A DNA stretch of 64,000 nt from Delphinapterus leucas (GCF_002288925.2 NW_022098024.1:782797-846796), one strand, 5' to 3'; positions 9,855 to 21,719 are shown, numbered from the stretch's first letter. The notes: generated by a model not told the origin, from the sequence alone. Made by a program: numbers and translations.

Positions 9855-10435
9855 AAAGGGAGGAAAACAGAGTGTTATACAATATGCACCAACTCAGCTC
9901 CTTGAAATCCTGCTCACAGGCTTCTAGAATGACATTGAAGTGACAAGGAAAAGGCTGCTCTGACGTGTATCCAGGAGGTGCCTTGAAGGTGACTGACAAC
10001 TTGTTATGCAGAGGCTTAATTGAACCCAATGGCCTTATAAATGAAAGCCACGTGCTCCAAGCCACGGGGAAAGGAAGTGGCTGTTGAGCTTACTCTCTTC
10101 ATTTCTCCAGCAGTGGCCGACAAATCGCCATTTTACGGGGGTACCTCCTGCCAACCAGTTTCCTGGGTTTTGCGGTTCCTGTAATTAATTGCTGATCCTA
10201 GAGCCTCTGGCATTTACTTTCAAAGGTTCTCTGTGAGAGGCAGATTATGTTAAATAAGGCAGTAAGGCCAGGTGCATCGACTGTAGCTGCTTTAAGAGAC
10301 TGCACACAGAATAACCCAGGTCCACGAGGCATTCTGGCTTCCTGAACCTGAGCCTTCCTTCAGAGGGAGCTCTTGAAAATTAGAGGCCTACGGGGAAAAT
10401 CTGGGCTAATCCTTTTCTCTCCAATAATAACTACC
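9855..10435. other. Repeat-free, moderately GC-rich stretch (candidate conserved element)
   Basis: No repeat is recognised. It holds a CACGTG E-box (in AGCCACGTGCTCC, about 10050), a CRE-like TGACGTG (about 9961) and a TTAATTGC motif. These could be regulatory but are short enough to be chance. Confidence 0.25.
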
Positions 10436-10655
10436 CGGCATTTATTAAATAATTGCTGGAATTACATCAGGTGCTTTAAATAAGTGATCTTTACTCTCCA
10501 CAGACATGGAACTCAGTCATCCTCATCCTCATTTTGGAGATGAAGAAACTCAGACACAGAGTAGATACCCAAGGATATTTACCCAAGGACAGTGAACGGT
10601 GGACTGGGGACTCGAACCCATATCTGTTTGAGTTCCAAAGCTGTGCAATTTTTTT
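10436..10655 (-). repeat. MIR SINE, near full length
   Basis: Reverse MIR spanning most of the element: GGCATTTATTAAATAATTGC, GATCTTTACTCTCCACAGAC, TCATTTTGGAGATGAAGAAA, CTCAGACACAGAGTAGATAC and GGGGACTCGAACCCATATCT. Confidence 0.88.
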
Positions 10656-11587
10656 CTATAACAAACTGACAACATTTATGAAGTATTTGCTCTGGCCTGA
10701 GGATTCTGAGAGAAAGTGTTAATGAAGACTCAGAGATCCAACGATTATGTCAATATTAGTAACTGTAGGCATGATGGTGAGCATGAGGGTGACGACAATG
10801 ACAGTAGCGCAATATTTTGAATTGGCAACTCCTGTTTGTTTGTTGTACTCTTCTTGAATTTCTCTTTCCTGTACCTGTATTCCAGCAGAGATTACCTCCT
10901 GTGCTTTTTCCTCAGTCAAGAGAGGCTGCAGTGCTAAAAGCAGAAATCTTGCACTTTTGATTTTAAAACCCAAGAACCAGAGAAGGGAGAGGATTTAAGA
11001 TATAGATAAAATGTCTTAGATAGAAATGGGGAGGAAGAAATTACACCCACTGACATAAGGAAGGGAGAGAAGAGAGAAAGCAGTCACTGCTTGGGGGATG
11101 GTGTGATGGTGAGGGGGTAGATGTGGGGTGTGGCAGTGAGACCCCAGAGAGAAAATGACCACTTGGGAAGGTTAGGTGGTGGGAAAATAGGCAGCCTTGA
11201 AAAGAGTTCCATATACTTAAGATATATGGACATATACTTAAGAGTAACATTGACACTGCAGAGAGTAGACGGAAGAGGCATATAAATGGAAGAGTACATG
11301 TCTTAGTAACAAATGAATCATCAATGACCTGGGACCAGATGGGAGACCTGCCCCAACTACTTGATAGCAACTAAGGTTTGAAGCCATGGCACAACCCTGG
11401 AGTCAGCCTTGGCTCGACAGGTGAGGTCTAGAAAATAAAATTCTATTGTATTGTACTTTGGGGTAAAAAAGAAAAGGAAAATGGAATTTTATATGTCCTA
11501 TACATCTGTGTAGACTGACTCATACTTGCTTAAAAACAGTAGTACTCATAAAATAACCTTCTGATCACTTAAAAATGCAGAACTACC
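10656..11587. other. Unassigned non-coding stretch
   Basis: No recognised repeat. A purine-rich segment spans about 11030-11190. A 12-base block CATATACTTAAG occurs twice about 21 bases apart near 11210-11242. Confidence 0.5.
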
Positions 11588-11725
11588 TCTGCACCCTGTA
11601 TTAAGTACTTTAAAAACATTCCCTCATTTAACTCCCACGTCTATGGAATAGATGCTTTTATTAACCCCATTTTATGAAGGAGAAATCTAAGGCTTGGTAA
11701 TTTACCTGAGGTTATACTGATGCCA
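11588..11725 (-). repeat. MIR SINE
   Basis: Reverse MIR: TTAAGTACTTTAAAAACATT, CCCTCATTTAACTCCCACG, TTAACCCCATTTTATGAAGG, GGTAATTTACCTGAGGTTAT. Confidence 0.8.
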
Positions 11726-12125
11726 TGTGCCCTTATAGTGACAATATTTACCACTTGCCCTGGCCTAGTGATTTTCTTTCTTGGCTAATTCTTTAAAGAC
11801 AGGAAAGTACCATCTTTACCATCATAGTTGTCCTGATTGTACCTGCTAAATATCTGAGAAGTTGTTTATCAGGTGAACCTGAGGGATACTCAGTAAGATA
11901 GAGGTAACTGTCCTAAAAAACTTCAAAGTGGCCTGCTAGAGGGGGCAGAAGCATGGTTAAATTCTAGAGAAGTACAACTATAGATTTAATGAAGATAAAA
12001 GAAAGATTTGAATTCACTTCTTACATAATTTTCAGCCTAATCATTGAACAAAAGGAATGAAGATTCCAGAAATAATATACGACTAGGGTGAATCTAATCT
12101 TCAGTCAGTAAGCAATTTCTCCTCC

Positions 12126-12126
<1 letters not shown>
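11726..12126. other. Unassigned non-coding stretch
   Basis: No recognised repeat or gene. Confidence 0.5.
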
Positions 12127-12177
<51 letters not shown>

Positions 12178-12192
12178 TCTCTCTCTCTCTCC
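12127..12192 (+). repeat. (CT)n microsatellite
   Basis: Nearly uninterrupted CT dinucleotide run of more than 20 units, followed by shorter CT blocks with G and TT interruptions. Likely length-variable. Confidence 0.97.
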
Positions 12193-12214
12193 CATCTTTA
12201 TGACAGGAGTACAC

Positions 12215-12600
12215 TTCCCTGTTCCATCAATCCATTGATCTTGGGCTTAGCCATGGGAATTTCTTTGACCAATGGAATATGAGCAGGCATGCCACAAGCT
12301 TGTGGAGTTGCATGTATTATTTTGGGGCTTCAGTGATCCTTTATGAGAAGAAATCCACCTCCTCTCCCCCATGGGGTAGCCACTACCCCTTGAACCTGGG
12401 TCCAGAAAGAACATAAGCAAAACAAACCAATCTTTAGCCCTAAACCAAGCCTGCATTAAACCTTCACCCTAAAAACAGTGTCACCAACAAGACCCATAGG
12501 CATATGAGCAAGAAATGAGTGATTATTCTATATCATTGAGATTTTGTGGTTCTTTGTCACATAGCAAAAAACAGTTGATAACAGTAATCAATATAGAAGA
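12215..12600 (+). mobile_element. MaLR-like LTR relic
   Basis: Begins TCCATTGATCTTGGGCTTAG and GACCAATGGAATATGAGCAG, and ends TCATTGAGATTTTGTGGTTC then TCACATAGCAAAAAACAG, the layout of old MLT1-type LTRs (AGATTTTGGGG..GCAGCA end). The family is assigned by general resemblance only. Confidence 0.5.
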
Positions 12601-12994
12601 CTGTTCAGTTGACCATCTCTTCACTTTTAGTTTATCTCTCAGGAATCAAAGTTTGGTGAAATGAATCAAGATTAATGTCCTTCAGTATGCTGGTATAGTT
12701 ACTTATTTCTGGGGTGTGATGTACCTCATGAACTAGAAGATAGAAAAGTTTGACTTAGGAGCCTGAGACTGTATGGGAGTCTGTATCTCCCCAAGTAAAG
12801 TCCCATAGAAAAAAAACAAAAATACCTTCATTGAACAGTAATTGCAAGCATTAATTTCATTTAGTGTGTGGACATTCAGAATAGAAAAAAATTTGAAGAG
12901 AACCATTAGTGCAAACATTTGGGGGGAAAAGTTTACAGCTTTAATTTCTTCATCAAAAAAATGCAAAAATTATGTCTACCTTATGGGAGGGTTT
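12601..12994. other. Unassigned non-coding stretch
   Basis: AT-rich, with no recognised repeat or gene. Confidence 0.5.
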
Positions 12995-13155
12995 GTTATT
13001 CACTCATTTCACAAACATTTATTAGGCATCAATGTTTATTGATTCACTAGTTAGTGGGATACGTGTTGAAGGTACAATGGTGGAAATAAAAAAGAGAGAA
13101 AGAGAAATTGCTCATCTCATGAAGCATATTGCCTGGGGAGCCAGACGATAACTGT
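12995..13155 (-). repeat. L2 LINE 3' end
   Basis: Reverse L2 3' end: TATTCACTCATTTCACAAAC, ATTTATTAGGCATCAATG, GGTACAATGGTGGAAATAAA and CATCTCATGAAGCATATTGC. It corresponds to the common TTTGTTGAATGAATGA terminus read backwards. Confidence 0.72.
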
Positions 13156-13215
13156 AGAACTAAATATTCACCATAATTAAATAAATGTATAATTAAAACC
13201 TTCAAAAATGGTATA

Positions 13216-13426
13216 GGGCTTCCCTGGTGGCTCAGTGGTAGAAAGTCCGCCTGCTGATGCAGGGGACGCGGGCTTGTGCCCCGGTCCGGGAGGATCCCAC
13301 ATGCCGCGGAGCAGCTGGGCCCGTGAGCCACAACTACTGAGCCTGCGCGTCCGGAGCCTGTGCTCCGCAATGGGAGAGGCCACAGCAGTGAGAGGCCCGC
13401 ATACTGAAAAAAAAAAAAAAAAAAAA
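13216..13426 (+). mobile_element. CHR-type SINE, full length
   Basis: Complete forward copy with A box TGGCTCAGTGG, the GGACGCGGGCTTGTGCCCCG region, CGGAGCCTGTGCTCCGC, and GAGAGGCCCGCATACTG before a 20-A tail. The target duplication is short or unclear: GTATA flanks both sides (13211-13215, 13427-13431), possibly extended through A-rich bases. Confidence 0.95.
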
Positions 13427-13429
13427 GTA

Positions 13430-14035
13430 TAAAATATTTAAAGACATAGTGCACAGAATGTGTTTAGTCTAGTGCTAAATTATTAATATTGTTTTACATA
13501 TTAATGCTCAACAAATGGTGCTGATAGGACAGTGTGATCATCAGGGTAAGAGTTTCGCATAGGCCCAAGTTTTCCTGGGGCTTGGGATTATTTTCCTCTC
13601 TCTTTCTCTCTCGGTTTATTGCAGGTAAGCATAACAACCCTGACCAGGCTTTTAATTGCTGGCTAGTTAATAATAAACGACATAATCTTAACTGCCCGGG
13701 TTTGTCTTTCCTAATGCTTCCCCAAGAGCTCCTGTACCAAACAAGATGATGGTCTTCGTGGAAGAAGGCATTTACGTAAAAACATCGAGCCTGCTTTTTC
13801 ATTCTGAGCTTAGGAACCAGTAAGGTAAGGGATCACCGAGAGCAGTGCGATGTCGACCATGTCTCTGAAATTTTCTTGCCAATTGTGTTTAATGAAACCT
13901 ACTGGGCTCACAGCAGACGCTGCCCGCAGTCTCATGGAACACAGATTATACTGAACTCTCTGGGATCTGATAACTTGTACAATAGGAGGGCATTGAAAAA
14001 GAGCCGTGGAACGCCTAGATTTCAAGGTACTGTTT
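13430..14035. other. Repeat-free spacer between two inverted SINEs
   Basis: No repeat is recognised. The part at about 13610-13960 has several CpGs and a mixed base composition unlike the AT-rich flanks, which may reflect conservation, but I cannot test that. Confidence 0.4.
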
Positions 14036-14045
14036 CTAGTCCCAC

Positions 14046-14255
14046 TTTTTTTTTTTTTTTTTTGCGGTACGCGGGCCTCTCACTGTTGTGGCCCCTCCCG
14101 CTGCGGAGCACAGGCTCCGGACGCGCAGGCTCAGCGGCCGTGGCTCACGGGCCCAGCCGCTCCGCGGCATTTGGGATCTTCCCGAACCGGGGCACGAATC
14201 CGCGTGCCCTGCATCGGCAGGCGGACTCTCAACCACTGCGCCACCAGGGAAGCCC
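14046..14255 (-). mobile_element. CHR-type SINE, full length
   Basis: Complete reverse copy, with its T-run at the left (tail) and CACCAGGGAAGCCC head at the right. The 15-bp target duplication CTAGTCCCACTTTTT lies at 14036-14050 and 14255-14269; the shared T-run and C make the exact element edges ambiguous by a few bases. Confidence 0.96.
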
Positions 14256-14284
14256 TAGTCCCACTTTTTATACACATGTCATTA

Positions 14285-14345
14285 TCTTTAGTTAAGTCAC
14301 TTCATATCCCTGGGTTTTATTTTTCTCATCTATAAAATAACAAGG
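14285..14345 (+). repeat. MIR core fragment
   Basis: TTAAGTCACTTCATATCCCT, GGGTTTTATTTTTCTCATCT and ATAAAATAACAAGG resemble the forward MIR core. Short. Confidence 0.55.
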
Positions 14346-14371
14346 TTTAAGGCTAGAGGAACAGTTAAGTC

Positions 14372-14570
14372 CCCACTTACTTGCCCTCTGACCTCGGGCA
14401 AATTATTAGACTCTCACAAGTCCCACTTCCCTCGTTTGTAAAATTAGGATAATAATACAACCTCCTACCTAGGGTTGTTCTCCCTATTCAATGTGCTAAG
14501 GCGTGTAAAATGCTTAGCATGATTCCTGAAGCATAGTCACTGCTCAATAAAATAGTTTATTTTTACCATT
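14372..14570 (+). repeat. MIR SINE
   Basis: Forward MIR: CTCTGACCTCGGGCAAATTA, CCCTCGTTTGTAAAATTAGG, CCTAGGGTTGTTCTCC, TGTAAAATGCTTAGCATGAT and CACTGCTCAATAAAATAG, in consensus order. Confidence 0.88.
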
Positions 14571-15341
14571 AGCCTTGAATTCACCTTTATAAAATAGCAT
14601 GTATGTGAATACAATCAATTTGCAAACTCTGCACCTCACCTCTTTCACATAAACACACACTCTTCACTCCTTGGATTTTGAGTGAACATCTTCTTTTGAG
14701 ATAGTGAGGATTCACCTTTAAAGATACTTTATCCCTGGACAGAGATAGTAGAGCAACCGAAAGCACGGATAAAGGAGCAACATTAAAGTGAATGTTAACT
14801 TTTAAGTTTTTCAACGCAGCATCTTTCACCAGCTTTAAGTTCTCTCTGAGAAAACATGTTTGCACCCACTTGCTCACAGGTGCATGTGCTCACACACACA
14901 CAGAGCCCTGAGGTCAGAGAGAAGATTTTGAATCCTTAAGTCGACTCAGCTGCCCAGAGGGACGACCGTGCCTTAGCTTTAAACATGTGTAGAGCAGTTC
15001 ATAGTCAGTGTCGATTTTTGCAGGCACTCAGGAGGTTAGATGAAGTTTCCATTTATTATGCCTTACTCTCGACTTTGTGTGTGTGTGTGTATATCTATAT
15101 CTATATATATAAATGTTAAATGAAGACTCTGCTGGAAAGGAAATGAAGGGTTCCTGTATCTCACATGGAAAGTGATGGTCACATTTTTTTCTGCCGTAAT
15201 GATGGTTTAATCACTTTGCCAGTGCAAAATGTCATTGGACACACAGACCAAACTTTAAAAGGTATCTTTGCCAAATATCATTGTGTAGGGACAGGAGCCA
15301 GCCTTTTTTTCTTCCTTTTCCCCCTTCTCACCCGTTCTCTC
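14571..15341. other. Unassigned stretch with a TG/TA microsatellite
   Basis: No interspersed repeat is recognised. A (GT)n run passing into TATC/TA repeats lies at 15075-15110. Confidence 0.55.
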
Positions 15342-15420
15342 TCTCCCTTCCTTCCTCCCTCCCTCCCTCCCTCCCTCTTTTCCTTCCTCCCTCCCTTCCT
15401 TTATTCCTTCCTTCCTTCTG
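15342..15420 (+). repeat. (CCTT)/(CCTC)n tetranucleotide repeat
   Basis: Tetranucleotide C/T-rich repeat with CCTC blocks flanked by CCTT blocks, interrupted by CTTTT and TTTATT. Likely length-polymorphic. Confidence 0.95.
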
Positions 15421-16464
15421 AAAGGATTTAGACTGGCTCTTCTCAGGATTTCTAAGCCCGCCATAATACTGTCTCTACCTGCTTTCTAAATTTATTCCCC
15501 ATTTCTCCTCCTCATGGAGTCATCCTTCTTGCCACACTGACCTACTTCTGTTGCCTTTGTTTGTTGCTAATGTCCCCTCTTCATGTATGACTCCTCTCCT
15601 GACCCCATCACCATCTCCTGGATAGATCCTCTGCATTTTTAAAGTGGGTTAAAACTGCACAAATTATCACTCAGCAGTTACAAATCTGGATATGTAGGAA
15701 TAGGGTAAATGAGATATTTTGTCTCTTCCAGAATACGTACGTAAATGAAAGGACTATGTCTTTTTACTGAAAATTCTACACTTATGAATATAAAGTACTT
15801 AATAAGTACTGGAGGATTTAAATTAACTGCCCAAAGAATTCAACAGTTATATTCAGATGATGGGAGCCTCGGATTTGTGCCTAAATTTTAGGGCTTCCCA
15901 TTCAGGCACTTTCCTTAAGGGGTAAGGGAGCAGTCAGTTGAGCCAAGGAGGAATACCCAGTGAAGTCCCACTCCAAGCTGCCCTAGACCCACCACCTCAG
16001 TGGCCTCTTTCCTTAGTCTGTCCTCCTTAGCGTGGGCTTCGTTGCCGATGTGTGTACTCCTGGCACAAGTGGTGGCCACAAGGCTGCTGTTTGCACGAGG
16101 CGTGGATGGAGCTTGGATGTGCAGGCAGTGGGGTCCACAAGCAAGTGATGCTGCTTGTGCTGTAAGATGGAACCAGATAAGAAGAAAAGGAGCACAAAGC
16201 TCTAGGTGTCAATCACCCTAAGTTAAATCCTCACTTTCCATGTTGTGTCAAACGTGTGTTTGCCAAGGTAGGTACAACATAGGTTATTTAAATGTGTTAG
16301 TTTGATTCAGACATATGTGCTCTCCTTTTGAATTCTTGCCCCAGGTCTGCACATGGTACATCTGGGCAGGGATCAAATGCCCTCTAATCCCACGGACCCT
16401 TCTGGATCCTCTCAGTCACTCTAAACTCCCATTTGACTCGCCCGCTCCATGCGTTGCTTTTATT
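15421..16464. other. Unassigned non-coding stretch
   Basis: No recognised repeat. Overlapping frames of 60-73 codons on both strands near 16000-16220 reflect higher GC, not a gene. Confidence 0.5.
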
Positions 16465-16625
16465 TGTGAACTGGGGATACTTATGAACAGACACCTTTGT
16501 TACCAGACTGTACTGTTTTTGAAGCAGGTTCCATATGATTCACCTTTGCATCTCCACTGTGCCTATTACAGTATATCTTAAAACTTGTAGATAATTCATA
16601 AATTTTTATTGAACGAATAGCAAAA
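16465..16625 (+). repeat. L2 LINE 3' end
   Basis: Forward L2 3' end: CACCTTTGCATCTCCACTGT, GCCTATTACAGTATATC, and ATTCATAAATTTTTATTGAA CGAATAG, the counterpart of the AATAAATATTTGTTGAATGAATG terminus. Confidence 0.68.
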
Positions 16626-16954
16626 TAAATGTCTCCAAAAAGTGTAGATTTTACCCTCTTTAGAGTGTATCAGGCACATGATAACTGCTCTTATCAAGGC
16701 CCTTTGGTTACAACAAGCACATTCAAGTTCACACAACAATGAATTCAAGGAGACAGCCACATCGCATGGGCATGAAATAGGACTGGGACTCAGGCACTAA
16801 AACTCAGGGTTTAAGAATGTGACTGTCGTGTTTCTTCTAGGGAGATATGACTGCTCATTGCTGCTTCTCTAAGGAGACCACTTTCTTCTGTTCACCATTT
16901 CTTCCACTTAGTATAACTCCGTCCCCGGTCCTTTGGTTTACTGGAACACCACCT
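16626..16954. other. Unassigned non-coding stretch
   Basis: No recognised repeat or gene. Confidence 0.5.
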
Positions 16955-17335
16955 GTATGGGTCAGCATTCAACCAGAGAAACAGAACCAGTAGGAGATAT
17001 GTATTAAGAGAGATATTGCGAGGAATTAGCTTATATGGTTATGGGGCAAGTGAGCCATCTGCAGAGCGGGCCACCAGAAAGGGCAGATGGAAACTCTTGG
17101 GGACAGGCTGAGGCTGCAACCCACTGGCAGAATTTCTTCTTCCTCAGAGACTCCTCAGTTTTGCTCTTGAGGTCTTTCACCTGATCGAATCAGTCCCACC
17201 CAGATTATCTAGGATAATTTCCCCTCTTCAAAGTCAACTGATTTTGGACTTTAATCACATCTATTAAATACCTTTACAGCAATAACTGGATGAGCATTTG
17301 AGTAAATGGAACGGTAGCCCTGACAAGTTGACTTG
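16955..17335 (-). repeat. Ancient LTR-like repeat, family not assigned
   Basis: CAACCAGAGAAACAGAACCA, TTCTTCTTCCTCAGAG, TCAAAGTCAACTGATTTTGG, TTAATCACATCTATTAAATA and GACAAGTTGAC are landmarks of a common mammalian LTR-like repeat read in reverse. I recognise the pattern but am not sure of the family name. Confidence 0.6.
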
Positions 17336-18479
17336 TCAGAAAAAGCCATCACTCTGCCTTTGGCCCTTATCCAGCCCGACCCTTTGTTGAGCTTTCTACA
17401 TTTAGAGAGCCCCGTTCTTTTAGTTAAAATAATCAAAAGAAAGGACTGTGTTAGTTTCTGGCAATCAATGATGTCATCCCTGGTGAGATAAAGGAGGCCA
17501 AGATAACAGAGTATGGGGGTCTGCTCCTTCTAGAGGCTGTCATGGAAAGATTCTCTAGAAGAAATTATGGTATGTGCTAGCAAAGAAGTCCCTCTTATAG
17601 ACTGTCTACCTTCCCTTGGCTCTTTCCTTAATACCATGGAAGTTGGGATGCACTCTGAGAAATAAGGCTTACTCACAGTTCCTTACTTTTACGGTGAACG
17701 TTCTTATCTGAAAGGAAGTTTTATAGAGATGAAATAACTTTGCACCAAGAAAATATTCATCATAATTTTGCTCATTTACAAATATATTAAATGTAGAGGC
17801 AAACCAATAAAATGTAGGATAGTAGGATGGTCATAAAACTTCTAATTTGTTACAGATGTAGCAACAATAATAATAATGATAATAAAATACCTGAGTGGAT
17901 CTTCAACTATTTTTCCCCATATGTCACTAACATAGCTTAATTCTGTCAGTTTTTATGTTTTTTAATTTAGAATGTTAATCAATTGCAGGGTAAATACCAA
18001 CTTGGCTTCATAATTCTACAAGTACGTAACTTTGATGGGGATTATAAAATTTTACTCACCAATGGCAGTTCTGTCCTTCAGCATATCCAATTAAGTTTTC
18101 ATCCTTAGAGCAAAGTCTTACAGATCACAATGGAAACAAACAGTTGCCCTGGGTTGTGGCTGAAATGAATGCTAATCATGGCTGGCTTCATTCTGCCCCA
18201 TGAAATGTGTGTTTTACAGTGACATTCAGAATAGTACAAATGAGCTATAAATTGCATTTTCATTCTCTAGGCTGCATTTTACAAATTCTATAAATGAGTC
18301 ATGCATCTGTTTCGTTTGCTTTTGATGCCACAGATTGCTGTGTCCTGTGGTTTTATATACCCAAGCTCTCTTGCTGATAAGCATTTTTGCCCTAAGTGGA
18401 AGACAGGAAAGACAGAGGTACAGAGGAATGCATTTCTAAAAGCATTCAAAGGGGATCTGTAACAGATTGTTTATGGTGT
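17336..18479. other. Unassigned stretch; 3' part may be conserved
   Basis: No interspersed repeat is recognised. A short (AAT)n run lies at 17866-17886. The stretch 18060-18380 is repeat-free with several homeodomain/octamer-like words (ATGCTAATCATG, ATGAGTCATGCAT) and might be a conserved non-coding element. Confidence 0.35.
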
Positions 18480-18965
18480 GGGTTCAGTGTCATTCATTTA
18501 TGGACTAATTTGTAAGAAACCTCTATTTTATAAAAGATACTGTGTTTAGTACTCTGAGGGATATAGTCCCATATATAAGATACAGCTCAAGTTCCAGAAG
18601 CTCACTATTTAGTCTTAGGATAAGACAAGTACAGAGGGCATTACAATATTATTTAAAGCAAGAACAGAGAAAAAGCATGCAATGTTTTATGGATGTCCAA
18701 TGGAGGACCAAACTGCATCCAGGGAAGAGGAAACATGACTTCATTGAAGAGTTTTGCATGATGTTGAAGACGGACTTACCTAAGCATTACAGAACTAGGA
18801 TATAGCATAGGCAAAGGTAAGATGTGGAAAAACAGAGAAGGTGTGTTTGGGCACAGGAAGTTATCCATGTGGATGCAGCAGACGGTGCTGCCAAAACAAT
18901 ATGACTGGACCCAGATTATGAAAGACCTTGGATGCTAGGATAACATGCATGCTTATTGTCCAGGA
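18480..18965 (-). repeat. L2 LINE fragment
   Basis: Reverse L2 in consensus order: GTTTAGTACTCTGAGGGATA, CTCAAGTTCCAGAAGCTCAC, GAACAGAGAAAAAGCATGCA, TGGGCACAGGAAGTTATCC and the conserved ATTATGAAAGACCTTGGATG block. Highly diverged. Confidence 0.62.
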
Positions 18966-19489
18966 ATGCAGCAGAGAATCTTATGAACAAGTGTGACAAA
19001 GACTTTCAGGCTGAAACATATCCAGGCAGGGACTTCTCTTTTCACACACCACTTAGCATCCTCAGAATATGGTCCATGGACCTCTGCTGGTCCTTATCAG
19101 GTTGCTACTGGTTTACGCTGAGAAGAATGCAGAAAATGAAATTAAACATTTAGGAATTTTTCAAAACAATTTGCCATTGGCATTGAAGTACATGATTTTG
19201 TATTTTCTGATCCATAACGGATTGGAAAAGAATTGTTTCTTTACCACAGATAATCTGAGAGCACCCAGTGCCTCCGCCCCAGGGTGCTTAGACTATAGAC
19301 ATCAGTTTCTCAACTGAAGTCGGAACTTCTGTATGTGTCGCTATTTCTCTTGTTCCCATTTCCCCTCATCTCACTGGACATATTCCTTAATTGCCTTTTG
19401 ATCTCAACACTTTGATGTTGCATCTTAATCTTGACCTGTTCAAAGGCAATACTATCAGATCATAGAAATTAACCCCATGTAATCTAGAA
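18966..19489. other. Unassigned non-coding stretch
   Basis: No recognised repeat or gene; frames are 60-82 codons without domain similarity. Confidence 0.5.
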
Positions 19490-19700
19490 CAGAGGTCGGC
19501 AAACTTGGCCCATGGGTAAATCCAGCTCTCTGCCTATTTTGTAAATGAAATTTTATTCCAACACAGCTGTGCTCATTTGTCTCCATTTCATCCATGGCTG
19601 ATTTTCTGCTACCATAGCAGAGTTGAGTAGGTGCCACAAAGACTGCATGCTTTTCAAATCCTAAAATATTTACTAACTGGCCTTTTACAGTAAAAGTTTA
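19490..19700 (-). mobile_element. Non-autonomous hAT-like DNA transposon relic
   Basis: Begins with the terminal repeat CAGAGGTCGGCAAACTTGGC, then GTAAATCCAGCTCTCTGCC, CCAACACAGCTGTGCTCATT, GAGTTGAGTAGGTGCCACAA and CCTAAAATATTTACTAACTG. This is the internal order of a widespread mammalian hAT-Charlie-type element. The right terminal repeat has decayed. Orientation and subfamily are uncertain. Confidence 0.72.
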
Positions 19701-20424
19701 TATGGAAAGTGAATGAGTCTTTAAATGGAAATTACTTACCAGGCACCCACAATTCTTATTTTCCTGAAAGGCTCACCAGGAAAAAATTGGGGGCTACGCT
19801 AGGATTCAGGAAGTCATTGAGAAGGAAAAAGGCTCCTAAATCACATATGTTCACATATACTTTGGGCAGGTGTGAAAGGAAGCTTAGAGCATATACTGCA
19901 TTAAATAATCTCTTACATAGTTTTTTTTTAGTTTAGCACAGATAAGGATGCAAGCTAATGAAATCTGATGGAAGAGATGTCATCCTTGTTAGTGATTTTA
20001 AAAGATATCAGGTTTATATCCTGGAGATGGTAACACCTACATAAATACATGGGAGAAGTTAAAGTTATTTCAGTTAACAATTTCTTTTAAAATGTATTTT
20101 ATTTTCTGCTTGGGCTTCTGAAAGCATCAGGACAGTCAAAAGATGTTGTCCTGAAAGTTGTAGGTTCATGGATTGGCATATCTGGAATTATAGAAAAAGA
20201 TGTTAAGTAAAACTGTTATGTAAAACTATGTTTCCTCTTCTCTCTGTATTTCTTGCTACATTTTTGTGTGGTGGCTATCACTGGGGAGCACATCTCTGCA
20301 ACATAACCTGCTACACTCTACACATCTCCACATTCAGCTATTTCTCAGAAGCAAAATAACCAGGAGCAAAAAATAAAAGGAAAAAGGAGAACTAATGGTG
20401 ACTTAACTCCTTTGTAGAACAAGG
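19701..20424. other. Unassigned non-coding stretch
   Basis: No recognised repeat or gene. Confidence 0.5.
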
Positions 20425-20570
20425 AAGGGCATATTATTAAGCTGTAAAATAAACTTATGTGGTAGGTCATATTACCCCCACTTTACAAGCGAAGAAACTG
20501 AAATTCAGAGAGTAATTTGCCAATGTCACACAGCTAATAAACGAAGGAAACTGTATTTCCATCTAAGTAT
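20425..20570 (-). repeat. MIR SINE
   Basis: Reverse MIR: ATTACCCCCACTTTACAAGC, GAAGAAACTGAAATTCAGAG, AATTTGCCAATGTCACACAG, CTAATAAACGAAGG. Confidence 0.85.
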
Positions 20571-21165
20571 GCTCTTCCTACTCTCCTAGCTAGAGTTTGA
20601 TAAAAATAAATACCACGTTGGAATATAAATTTAGGTGGAAGAAAAGGAAAATGAGCAAGATTGGGATCCATAGAGGTTAAAAAATCCTCAGCTCAATATA
20701 GACAAGATCAGGTGGGGAAAGAATGCAAGTAAGCTGATTATACAGATGTGAAAAAAAGGCAGGAGTGAAAAGAGTGATGTTGCGGAGAGACAAGGGTTAG
20801 AGGCATATTGAATTCCAAATTTTCAGGTCTCTGCCTACATATATATTTATGAATGCATATTATCAACAATGAAACAAAACATCTGCAACCCACACCTAGA
20901 AGAATGCAAGGGGTTGTAAATAGTCCCCTGGCTCACTAGGATCTGCTGGAATTCAGAAACAAATTCATGTATCAATGTTTTGTTGCTCATAAATCCAGCC
21001 TCAGGTGAATAATGTTTGCAAATCACTAATAACTTGGAAATGTATACTTTTTGCACCAGAACCACCTGAGCTATTCAAAGTCATTGCAAGGATATATTTT
21101 AGTCCATTATCTTTTAAGAAGAGGAATCTTTTTTTCCCTATAAAGCTGTCTTTTAGGAAAAGGAT
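20571..21165. other. Unassigned non-coding stretch
   Basis: No recognised repeat or gene. Confidence 0.5.
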
Positions 21166-21238
21166 TCTCTCTCTCTCTCTCTCTCTCTCATTCTCTTATT
21201 CTCTTTTTCTCTCTCTCTCTCTCCTCCCTGCCCTCTCT
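21166..21238 (+). repeat. (CT)n microsatellite
   Basis: Two CT runs separated by ATTCTCTTATTCTCTTTTT, ending in CTCCTCCCTGCCC. Confidence 0.95.
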
Positions 21239-21719
21239 CCTTTTTACACAAGTCTTAATCAAATCTAGATATCTATTTATGTATGTGAGTAAAAGACCAT
21301 AAATTTCTATAATGATCCTACTGTTCACCATTTTTACAGAAGCTTTTGACTCAGAAGAAAGTAATTTAAAAGATGAATTTTGTTGGCTTATTTGTTTCTA
21401 TCTTCTGTTAACAACTGCTTCTTATTTATGATTCAAGGGCCAATTTCAAGATTAAAACACAAAAAAACAAAAACCAGACTGCCAAGCTTAGAGGTGAGTC
21501 ATCCAGAAACTAATCTGCCCTTGACTACCTTCCTATGCACTCTAGAATTCAGACGCTAGCAAAGGGTGCCACAGGAACATGTAGCTGTAAGAAATCACAG
21601 AGCCATGGAGGCCTGCGAATTACTTTCCTGGCAGTCTATCCACTCTTAATATTCCTCAGACCCTGTGACATAAACATATTTAAAACCAATCTTTTTTTCT
21701 GAATGAAACCCTCTACTGC
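21239..21719. other. Unassigned non-coding stretch
   Basis: No recognised repeat or gene. Confidence 0.5.

Noticed and set aside
15255..15464. Reverse Gly/Glu/Arg-rich low-complexity frame
   Set aside because: It is the antisense of the (CCTT/CCTC)n repeat.
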